Shown here piece after piece: positions 1-5,204 of a stretch of DNA of 8,560 bases. The notes beneath the pieces were generated by a model. It made no database searches and had not been told where the DNA came from. It saw only the letters and a program-made list of their open reading frames with translations. Source of the stretch: Gammaproteobacteria bacterium (GTDB lineage: Bacteria; Pseudomonadota; Gammaproteobacteria; Poriferisulfidales; Poriferisulfidaceae); the NCBI GenBank assembly GCA_007571105.1, contig RKRZ01000050.1, positions 1 through 8,560 of the forward strand, read 5' to 3'. A program made the position numbers and the translations under genes. Numbering within the stretch: the first letter of the stretch is position 1; every line of letters begins with the position of its first letter.

Positions 1-408
1 GTCCTTATCCGAGCCGGTAATCCCGATCGTGGTCGGGTGGAAGTGGCGCACGTATTGTGTCAGTGATTCGGGGTTGTCACGCTGCGGATCAACCGAGACA
101 AAAATCAACTGTACGGATTCCAGATTCGCCTGTTTCAATGCTTGGGTCAGCTGTTGCAGAGTCGGAGAGCAAATATCCGGGCAGCGGGAATAACCGAAGA
201 ACACCAGGCTCCAGCGACCTTGAAAATTCTCTACCTGCAAGGCCTGGCCATCATGACGCAGCAGCGAAAGCTCCGGCAATTCACGGGCCTGGTCCCCAAA
301 CAGTGTGAACACCTGGTACTCTGATTTCCCCTGGGTGTTCCACCAGAGAGCCAGCGCGAGGAGCGCGGAGACGCCGAGCAGCAAAAAGAGCAGGCGAGTG
401 GAGCGCAT
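1..408 (-). CDS. SCO1/SenC family copper-binding thioredoxin-fold protein, 3' end cut off by the window
   Basis: The visible 136 codons encode the N-terminal part of a SCO1/SenC/PrrC protein. These are membrane-anchored, periplasm-facing proteins that deliver copper to the CuA site of cytochrome oxidase or act as thiol-disulfide reductants there. Seen: a basic N-terminus, then one hydrophobic segment at about residues 5-23 (uncleaved anchor), then a thioredoxin-like fold containing VFFGYSRCPDIC (Cys76 and Cys80, the CxxxC copper ligands) and FVSVDPQRDNPE (about 103-114), both hallmark SCO motifs. The conserved distal His ligand would lie beyond the left edge and cannot be checked. The ATG at 408 is chosen because an in-frame TGA lies five codons upstream (421-423) and the anchor starts at once. 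No clear Shine-Dalgarno is visible. It lies 79 bp after btuB on the same strand. The family is secure; the exact role (oxidase assembly, copper resistance or redox signalling) is not. Confidence 0.93.
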   Translation of the reverse strand, partial: MRSTRLLFLLLGVSALLALALWWNTQGKSEYQVFTLFGDQARELPELSLLRHDGQALQVENFQGRWSLVFFGYSRCPDICSPTLQQLTQALKQANLESVQLIFVSVDPQRDNPESLTQYVRHFHPTTIGITGSDKD

Positions 409-440
409 GGATAGGAAATCTCAGGTATGCGAGGCGTCCA

Positions 441-468
441 AGTTTATCAGGAAAGCGCTGGATGTGAA
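441..468 (-). promoter_or_regulatory. Weak candidate sigma70 promoter for the SCO gene
   Basis: In the gap between btuB and the SCO gene the minus strand reads TTCACA (468-463, 5 of 6 match to TTGACA), a 16-nt spacer, then TAAACT (446-441, 4 of 6 match to TATAAT) preceded by TGA, an extended -10 arrangement. Transcription would begin near 434, about 26 nt before the ATG. This is inference from a short match, and read-through from btuB is equally possible because no hairpin with a U-run is visible in the gap. Confidence 0.3.
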
Positions 469-487
469 GCCGAAAGGGGGTGCATTG

Positions 488-2323
488 TTACAACGCCCAA
501 ATCAGTCCTAGTCGAATGCTTCGATCCGGGGCTTCAAAGCCCAAGGCTTCCTGCCAGTCTTCATCCAACAGGTTGGAAATATTCAATTCAGCACTCAATT
601 TCGGAGTGAGGATACGCCGAACACTAAGCGTAACTTGCCTATAATTTTCAAGCACTTGGCTGAAGTCTCTAAGATCTCGAACGGTGTATCCGTGGAGCCG
701 CGCCTGCCAGTTTTCGTCGTGGTATTCAAGCGTCAGGCGGTACTGGTGTCGCGGCCGCCGGGCTTCCCGAACTTCTCGTCCCGTATCCTCTTCTGTTGCA
801 CGGAGCCAGGTGTATCCTCCTGAGACAGTCCAATGAGGCAATACCGTGGCACTCCATTCCAATTCGATGCCTCGGCGGTGGGAACGATCCGCCCGATTTA
901 CAACGGTGGAGGTAAAAGTTGAGGGATCAAATACCGTCTGAATCTCATCTTCCAGCTGCTGATAGAAATAGTGAAGATTGATGCGACAGCACCATCCTGC
1001 CGGCGTGAATTCCAGACCCGCTTCGTGTGTGCGGGCGCGTTCGGGTTCTACATGAGGGTTCCCGATGAAGAGGTCCGGGAAGTATCCGAAACGCTCGGTC
1101 AGGGTTGGATTGGTGATGGCGATGCCGCTTGCGGCAAACAGACGAAGCGATTGTTTGGGCAGCAGCCAGACAACCGAACTGCGCCAGGTGTCGGCACCGC
1201 GGAACACCTGGTTGTAATCGCGTCTCAAGGATAAGTCCCAGTGCAGGCTCGAAGCCGGTTGCCATTTCCAGATGCCGAGCACGCTTGCGGTGCTGAAGTC
1301 GAAAGGGCCGACCGCATTGCGTGTGTAGCGCTCATTTGCCCATTCTGCGCTGGCGCCTAGTGTGCAGGGGCCGAGCGGGCAATCTTCCAAAACTCTCCAA
1401 GCCAAGCCGCGAGCCCGTGTGCGCTGGGACGTGGTTGTATTCGGGAAGTTGTCGTGATATTGATCGTGCGTTTGCAGATATTCAAGGCTCCATTGGTGTT
1501 GCAGGTCGAACGCTTGGGCATCGAGAGCCGCGCTTATCAGGGTGCGTCGGGTCTCCGTGTGGTAGGCAGCGTCAACGGCGACTTTATTCGCGAAATCATA
1601 GTCGTCGTATTCGCTGTGCGCTTGTGTATGACGCACCGAAAACCGTGTGTTCAATTGTGTCGTTGGTGCCCAACGCACGCTCGCGTGTGCGGTTCGATTG
1701 CGGTAACTGTCTTCCTCTTCCCCGCCGGGTGCAATCACATCGCCCTGTGTGCGGAAGTCCTGCCAATCCAGGTTTACAGTGGTGGTTTCGCCCTGATGGG
1801 ACAGACGTGTGGCCAGTTGTCTTTCCCGGTCCGTGCCGGCATGCAAGGAGACTTCTGTATGGCCTCCGTCGCGGCTGATCAGATTGATGACTCCGGAGAT
1901 TGCATGACTGCCCCACAATGCGCTTTGCGCGCCGCGCAGAATTTCGATGCGTTTGATGCCAATGGAGCTGAGATGAGCGAAGTCCACCGCGCCAGTGGCC
2001 GGGTTGTTGACCTCCACGCCGTCCAGCAGGACCAGCGTATGATTGGATTCCCCGCCGCGCATTCGCAATTCGGTCAGCTGTCCGTAGCCGCCGTTTTGCG
2101 TGATGTGGATGCCTTCGATGCCGCGAAGAACATCCAGCAGCATGGGGCGGGGACCATTCCAGTCATCCAGGTCAATCACAGTGACGGAACTGCCAATGGC
2201 ATGCAGGGGCTGCGGAATGCGTGAGGCCGTCACCCAGAGGACTTCGGGCTCTTCTGAGAATGCGGATGCGGATGCGCCGCTCCAGATAAGCGCACAACAA
2301 ACACTCAGAATTTTGCGAGACAT
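488..2323 (-). CDS. btuB: BtuB-type TonB-dependent vitamin B12 outer-membrane receptor
   Basis: A 611-residue outer-membrane receptor that would import cobalamins using energy from TonB-ExbB-ExbD. Seen: a signal peptide at about residues 1-21 ending in ASASA; a TonB box EVLWVTASR at 27-35, close to the DTLVVTANR of E. coli BtuB; a plug domain with DVLRGIEGIHITQNGG, the LVLLDGVEVN segment and RIEILRGAQSALWGSHAISGV, the standard plug signatures; then a long beta-barrel ending in a NISNLLDEDWQEALGF segment typical of the last strands. Length is close to E. coli BtuB (614). The ATG at 2323 is preferred over an in-frame start at 2362 because GAGG lies 5 nt upstream (2329-2332) and the signal peptide begins there. 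A cobalamin riboswitch directly upstream independently supports B12 as the substrate. Odd: the protein ends in W-A-L rather than the usual terminal Phe/Trp of barrel proteins. Other corrinoids or corrinoid precursors remain possible ligands. Confidence 0.93.
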   Translation of the reverse strand: MSRKILSVCCALIWSGASASAFSEEPEVLWVTASRIPQPLHAIGSSVTVIDLDDWNGPRPMLLDVLRGIEGIHITQNGGYGQLTELRMRGGESNHTLVLLDGVEVNNPATGAVDFAHLSSIGIKRIEILRGAQSALWGSHAISGVINLISRDGGHTEVSLHAGTDRERQLATRLSHQGETTTVNLDWQDFRTQGDVIAPGGEEEDSYRNRTAHASVRWAPTTQLNTRFSVRHTQAHSEYDDYDFANKVAVDAAYHTETRRTLISAALDAQAFDLQHQWSLEYLQTHDQYHDNFPNTTTSQRTRARGLAWRVLEDCPLGPCTLGASAEWANERYTRNAVGPFDFSTASVLGIWKWQPASSLHWDLSLRRDYNQVFRGADTWRSSVVWLLPKQSLRLFAASGIAITNPTLTERFGYFPDLFIGNPHVEPERARTHEAGLEFTPAGWCCRINLHYFYQQLEDEIQTVFDPSTFTSTVVNRADRSHRRGIELEWSATVLPHWTVSGGYTWLRATEEDTGREVREARRPRHQYRLTLEYHDENWQARLHGYTVRDLRDFSQVLENYRQVTLSVRRILTPKLSAELNISNLLDEDWQEALGFEAPDRSIRLGLIWAL

Positions 2324-2425
2324 GCCAACCTCATGGAATTCAGGCGGGCATGCCCCTGGCAACGTCCGCAGACGCTGAGGAGTTCAGCATTCGGAGTTCG
2401 CCCGCCGCAACCGGAATGCGTCAGA
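2324..2425 (-). promoter_or_regulatory. Riboswitch expression platform and btuB Shine-Dalgarno leader
   Basis: These 102 nt between the aptamer and the btuB ATG lack a hairpin followed by a U-run, so translational rather than termination control is more likely. Minus-strand structures seen: hairpin A, GCATTCCGG (2419-2411) with CCGAATGC (2394-2387), 8 bp with one bulged C; hairpin B, GCTGA-ACTCC-TCAGC (2388-2374), sharing two bases with A; a CGTC/GACG hairpin near 2374-2363; and a GC-rich hairpin at 2358-2341 just before the ribosome binding site. CCTCA (2380-2376) within hairpin B is complementary to TGAGG (2333-2329), the btuB Shine-Dalgarno. Which fold prevails with bound B12 is inference. 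Confidence 0.55.
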
Positions 2426-2540
2426 ATCAGGCCGGTCTCCGGGCTTGCGAGGAGTCGCTCACCGTTGCGGGGGCAGCGCCGGCCTTGCCCGAAGGCGCAC
2501 CGGACTTCCCAGTTTCACCTGCCGAAGCAGGCACCTGACT
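2425..2540 (-). ncRNA. Cobalamin (B12) riboswitch aptamer
   Basis: The minus strand carries the conserved blocks of the cobalamin riboswitch in the correct order. GGTGCC (2535-2530) is followed by a CTGC-TTCG-GCAG hairpin, then GAAACTGGGAAGTCCGGTG. Next come a second UUCG-capped hairpin (GCC-TTCG-GGC), the core GCTGCCCCCGCAACGGT, and finally the B12 box AAGCCCGGAGACCGGCC (2446-2430). Closing helix P1 can form 7 bp between AGTCAGG (2540-2534) and CCTGATT (2431-2425), with one G-U pair. Members of this family bind adenosyl- or methylcobalamin and switch off expression of B12 uptake or synthesis genes, which agrees with the btuB receptor directly downstream. Ligand preference cannot be told from sequence alone. 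The 5' boundary is set by P1 and coincides with the end of the adjoining tandem repeat. Confidence 0.96.
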
Positions 2541-2554
2541 CTGTGTGTGCGGGA

Positions 2555-2560
2555 ATTATA
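2555..2560 (-). promoter_or_regulatory. -10 box of the proximal btuB promoter
   Basis: Perfect TATAAT on the minus strand (2560-2555) in the repeat copy next to the aptamer. Initiation 7 nt downstream would fall near 2548, giving an RNA that reaches riboswitch P1 after only about 8 nt, a geometry that suits a riboswitch leader. The -35 region at 17-nt spacing is poor (about TTCCCG), so an activator or a weak promoter is possible. Confidence 0.55.
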
Positions 2561-2582
2561 GCCTAACTCTGTGTGTGCGGGA

Positions 2583-2588
2583 ATTATA
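2583..2588 (-). promoter_or_regulatory. -10 box of the distal, duplicated btuB promoter
   Basis: The second perfect TATAAT (2588-2583) lies in the repeat copy next to pyrF, 28 bp upstream of the first. No good -35 is visible at 16-18 nt. Transcripts from here would start near 2576 and carry an additional AGTTAGG, a near copy of the P1 strand. It may be a functional second start or only a by-product of the duplication. Confidence 0.4.
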
Positions 2589-2596
2589 GAGGGTGC

Positions 2597-3292
2597 TCAG
2601 TTGACGCTGCGTGCGTGCAGGAACTCTTCGAGTGCGGCGCGGGGGTCTTTTGCTGCCGCAATCGGTCGGCCCACCACCAGATAATTCGAACCGGCCTTCG
2701 CTGCCATCAGCGGAGTGGTGACGCGCTTCTGATCATCCGAAGCGGCTTCCAGACGGATGCCCGGGGTAACAATCAGGAAGTCCTCGCCCATCTCTTCCCG
2801 GATGCTCGCCGCCTCTTGGGCCGAGCAGACAATCCCGGACAATCCAGAACTATGAGCGAGCCGGGCCAGTCGCAAGGCTTGCGCTTTGGCGTCGGTTTGC
2901 CCAACCGCCTCAAGGTCGGCGTCATCCAGTGAAGTCAGCACGGTCACGGCAACGGTATGCACCCGGGAGTCTGCCGCTTCGCGCGCCGCTTCCAGCATAG
3001 CCGGGCCGCCTGAGGCATGCACCGTGCACATCCAGACGCCCAGTTCTCGTGCCGCAGACAAGGCGGCGGAGACGGTATTGGGGATGTCGTGGAACTTCAG
3101 GTCGAGGAAGACTTCGAATCCGTCGTGCTGCAGCGCGGTAACCAAACCCGGGCCGCCTTTGACAAATAATTCTGAACCCACCTTCAAGCGGCAGTCATCC
3201 GGCGGCAGTTGGTGTGCAAGTCCAAGAGCCTGCACGGTATCCAGACCATCCAGCGCGATGATCAGGCCGGGAAGGGAAGCCGTAGAGGGCAA
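2597..3292 (-). CDS. pyrF: Orotidine 5'-phosphate decarboxylase
   Basis: This enzyme catalyses the last step of de novo UMP synthesis, decarboxylating OMP to UMP in the cytoplasm. With the TTG start at 3292 the protein has 231 residues, as expected for the short bacterial form. Seen: LIIALDG (Asp15), LKVGSELF (Lys37), the signature FLDLKFHDIPNTV with catalytic Asp64, Lys66 and Asp69, TVHASGG (about 90-96), VTPGIR (about 175-180) and the phosphate-binding VVGRPI (about 206-211). It follows lapB by 5 nt on the same strand, so translation is probably coupled. A reading frame opening further upstream (to 3424) would add 44 residues with no resemblance to the family and would overlap lapB by over 120 nt. 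No ATG or GTG occurs in frame between the lapB stop and the first conserved motif, so TTG at 3292 is the best choice; a CTG at 3301 is the alternative. Function is very secure, the start less so. Confidence 0.95.
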   Translation of the reverse strand: MPSTASLPGLIIALDGLDTVQALGLAHQLPPDDCRLKVGSELFVKGGPGLVTALQHDGFEVFLDLKFHDIPNTVSAALSAARELGVWMCTVHASGGPAMLEAAREAADSRVHTVAVTVLTSLDDADLEAVGQTDAKAQALRLARLAHSSGLSGIVCSAQEAASIREEMGEDFLIVTPGIRLEAASDDQKRVTTPLMAAKAGSNYLVVGRPIAAAKDPRAALEEFLHARSVN

Positions 3293-3297
3293 CGAAC

Positions 3298-4500
3298 TCA
3301 GACCAGATAGTGTTGTTGCGGGACCTTCTCGGCGTACGGTTCCACTGCCTGCAGCGTGTCCCATTGCTGGCAACTCGGACATTGCCAAAACAGGCTGTGC
3401 ACCTGGAACTGACAATTCGAGCATTCGTGTGTGGGACGTCCCGCCAGATAGCGGTCCAACACGCCCAGCACTGTGCGCAGGCTCTGTTGGTCTGTGGCCA
3501 CGCGATTCTCTGTGATTGCCTCGATGTATTCGCGCAGCAGAACCAGCGAAGAGGGATTGGACTGGAAGGCCGATTCAAAAATATCCTCCAACTCAGCCCC
3601 GCGGCGGTCGCGAGAGATGCTTTCAAGCAGCGACAGGGCAGGGAACAGCGTGTGCTGCTCGTTCTGCACGCCAGAGAGAAAGTGGTGGAAGCCGTCCATG
3701 TCGCCGAGTTTGCGATAGGCGCTTTGCAGTCGCTGAATGATGACCGGCGCGAAAGCGGGGCGCTTCTGGTAAGCCTCGCCATAATGCCGGATCGCGGCAT
3801 GGTGGTCGTCCTGACGGCTGGTGATGTCGCCGAGCATCAGATGGGCGCGTGCGCAGGCCGGATTGAAGCCCAGTGCTTTTCGGGCATGGGCATGTGCTTC
3901 GTTCTCTCCGTCCTTGCCGTGAGCGCCGGAGAGAGCCAACTCTCCCAACTCACAGTAGTACTGCGCGACCAGATGCTGTTGTAAGCCGCCGCCGTGGCGT
4001 TCGATCAATCGGGCATTCTTGATGGCGTCGTGCCATTCTTTTTCCTGCTCGTAAATTTCGCGCAGATGATTCAATGCCTCGAGTTGATGGCTTTCGGTGT
4101 CAAGCACGCCGCGTAGCAAATTCTTGGCTCGATCGAACATCCCGGCCTTCAGATAATCTCGCGCCAACTCCAATAGGGCGTCGGCTTTGGACTGGGTATC
4201 CAGATTGGGCCGCGCAATCAGGCTCTGGTGCAGACGGATTGCGCGCTCCACTTCGCCGCGTCGGCGCATCAGATTGCCCAGCACGATATAAGTCTCCACC
4301 GTGTCGGCGTCCAGGTCGACAATGTTGACGAACAGGTCGATGGCCTTGTCCGGCTGTTCGTTCAACAGGTAGTTGATGCCCTTGAGGTAGTGTCCCGGAA
4401 TGGGCTTGGTTTGCTGCCGTTGCTGTAGCAGGTCGCGACGCGCGGCCCACCAGCCGCTCAATGCGGCGACCGGGAGCAACAGCCACAGCAGCGTACTCAT
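3298..4500 (-). CDS. lapB: LPS assembly protein B, TPR and rubredoxin-type zinc domain
   Basis: A 400-residue homologue of E. coli LapB (YciM, 389 residues), an inner-membrane-anchored cytoplasmic protein that steers LpxC to FtsH for degradation and so balances LPS against phospholipid synthesis. Seen: a single N-terminal membrane segment (about 3-19) followed by the basic stretch AARRDLLQQRQQ; the family hallmark GINYLLNEQPDKAIDLF at about 41-57; a run of TPR-like helices to about residue 350; and a C-terminal rubredoxin-like metal knuckle with CSNC (Cys360, Cys363) and CPSC (Cys374, Cys377). Its ATG lies 3 nt after the lapA stop, so the two are almost certainly co-translated. A GAG-containing weak ribosome site lies in the end of lapA. 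About 20 residues extend past the last zinc cysteines. pyrF follows directly, as in many gammaproteobacteria. Confidence 0.96.
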   Translation of the reverse strand: MSTLLWLLLPVAALSGWWAARRDLLQQRQQTKPIPGHYLKGINYLLNEQPDKAIDLFVNIVDLDADTVETYIVLGNLMRRRGEVERAIRLHQSLIARPNLDTQSKADALLELARDYLKAGMFDRAKNLLRGVLDTESHQLEALNHLREIYEQEKEWHDAIKNARLIERHGGGLQQHLVAQYYCELGELALSGAHGKDGENEAHAHARKALGFNPACARAHLMLGDITSRQDDHHAAIRHYGEAYQKRPAFAPVIIQRLQSAYRKLGDMDGFHHFLSGVQNEQHTLFPALSLLESISRDRRGAELEDIFESAFQSNPSSLVLLREYIEAITENRVATDQQSLRTVLGVLDRYLAGRPTHECSNCQFQVHSLFWQCPSCQQWDTLQAVEPYAEKVPQQHYLV

Positions 4501-4503
4501 GGC

Positions 4504-4794
4504 TTAATTCTCGTCGATGGGCATCCGCCGCAGGTTGCGCACTTCCTGATAAATCAGGTCGTATTGCCGTTGCAGGCGCGATAGCCGCAGGCGATAGCGC
4601 AACACCATCCAGCCGCCCATCAGAGAGGCGAGCAGAAGGCCGAAGGTCAGGGTTGCGATCAGCACCAGGCCCAACTGCAGGGTGTGTTGGGTGAAATACA
4701 GGTTGACATCCACCACTTGCGGGTTGGTCATCGCCAGAATCAGGCTGGCGGCCAACAGCGACAGAAAAACAATCGGCAGGCTGAATTTGTTCAT
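4504..4794 (-). CDS. lapA: LapA family (DUF1049) inner-membrane protein
   Basis: A 96-residue membrane protein, matching E. coli LapA (YciS) in size and position. LapA acts with LapB in control of LPS synthesis; its own biochemical role is less well defined. Seen: two hydrophobic segments, about 5-22 and 40-63, joined by a short loop containing the NPQVVDVN motif usual in this family; then a basic, heptad-like cytoplasmic tail (residues 67-90) that could form a coiled coil and contact LapB. The ATG at 4794 fits the family N-terminus (MNKFSLPIVF). An open frame continues upstream to 5064, but that part overlaps ihfB on the same strand in another frame and resembles nothing. The Shine-Dalgarno is weak (TGGA). 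It is preceded by an 85-bp gap holding a candidate promoter. Confidence 0.94.
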   Translation of the reverse strand: MNKFSLPIVFLSLLAASLILAMTNPQVVDVNLYFTQHTLQLGLVLIATLTFGLLLASLMGGWMVLRYRLRLSRLQRQYDLIYQEVRNLRRMPIDEN

Positions 4795-4822
4795 ATCCAA
4801 AATCGTCCCGAAAGGGCTTGCA

Positions 4823-4831
4823 AATATACCA
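4823..4831 (-). promoter_or_regulatory. Candidate extended -10 promoter for lapA-lapB-pyrF
   Basis: In the 85-bp ihfB-lapA gap the minus strand reads TGG-TATATT (4831-4823), a TGn extended -10 with 5 of 6 matches to TATAAT. No good -35 lies at 16-18 nt, which is tolerated with extended -10 elements. Initiation would be near 4816, 22 nt upstream of the lapA ATG. The rest of the gap shows no convincing terminator for ihfB. Confidence 0.45.
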
Positions 4832-4879
4832 GATTGGGGCCGTTTGATGCTGCGCGAGGGCGCAACAGGGAGGACGCGG

Positions 4880-5191
4880 TCAGTCGTACAGTTCAGACAG
4901 GCGCTTGCGCAGGCGTTTGCCTGGCTTGAAGTAGGGCGTATAGCGGGTGCCGAGAATGACCTGTTCGCCGGTACGCGGATTGTGGGCCATGCGCGGCTGG
5001 CGTTTGCGCAGGCTGAAGGTGCCAAAACCACGCAACTCCACCCGATCATGCTCAACCAGAGCACTCCCTATTCGGCCCAGGATCAGCTTGATCGCGTCGC
5101 TGACGTCGCGGGAGGAGAGTTGCGGGTGTCGCTGCGCGACCCGTTCGATGATCTCATTGCGATTGATGCTTGAGCGAACGAGCTTGGGCAT
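4880..5191 (-). CDS. ihfB: Integration host factor beta subunit
   Basis: A 103-residue HU/IHF-family DNA-bending protein; with IhfA it forms the heterodimer that sharply bends specific sites in promoters, origins and recombination loci. Seen: the helical N-terminal body (NEIIERVAQRHPQLSSRDVSDAIKLILG), the RGFGTFSLRKR core strand (54-64), the beta-arm tip HNPRTGEQV with Pro72, the position that intercalates DNA, and FKPGKRLRKRL (88-98). The beta-subunit assignment rests mainly on its place directly after rpsA, the classical ihfB locus. Compared with E. coli IhfB (MTKSELIERLA) the N-terminus carries about 8 additional residues (MPKLVRSS), and no better internal start exists. The ATG at 5191 lies 13 nt after the rpsA stop with no recognisable Shine-Dalgarno. 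A TTG at 5236 inside rpsA is a less likely start because the predicted transcript begins only about 8 nt before it. Confidence 0.92.
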   Translation of the reverse strand: MPKLVRSSINRNEIIERVAQRHPQLSSRDVSDAIKLILGRIGSALVEHDRVELRGFGTFSLRKRQPRMAHNPRTGEQVILGTRYTPYFKPGKRLRKRLSELYD

Positions 5192-5204
5192 GTCTAGAAG
5201 GGGA

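Larger units (their letters stand above)
2534..2589. repeat. Two tandem 28-bp copies with one mismatch, each containing a TATAAT box
   Basis: Bases 2534-2561 and 2562-2589 are identical at 27 of 28 positions; the only difference is g at 2537 against a at 2565. Each copy, read on the minus strand, begins with CTATAATTCCCG, continues through an ACACACA run and ends in AGTCAGG or AGTTAGG. The right-hand end of the unit thus supplies a -10 box and the left-hand end supplies the 5' strand of the riboswitch P1 helix. The repeat fills most of the gap between the pyrF stop (2597) and the aptamer. Confidence 0.97.

Noticed and set aside
409..487. Intrinsic terminator after btuB
   Set aside because: No GC-rich inverted repeat followed by a U-run could be found on the minus strand in this 79-bp gap.
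1454..2224. 256-codon plus-strand open frame opposite btuB
   Set aside because: The btuB frame is well supported across this whole stretch by plug and barrel motifs; the antisense translation shows no domain or signal.
2324..2362. Upstream start for BtuB adding 13 residues
   Set aside because: The extension would precede a normal signal peptide, lies within the riboswitch leader, and the downstream ATG at 2323 has a good Shine-Dalgarno.
2534..2589. CRISPR-like or phage attachment repeat
   Set aside because: Only two directly abutting copies with no spacer, and no cas, integrase or tRNA gene in the window; a simple tandem duplication explains it.
4795..5064. N-terminal extension of LapA by 90 codons
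   Set aside because: It overlaps ihfB in another frame, shows no membrane or family similarity, and the ATG at 4794 matches the known LapA start.
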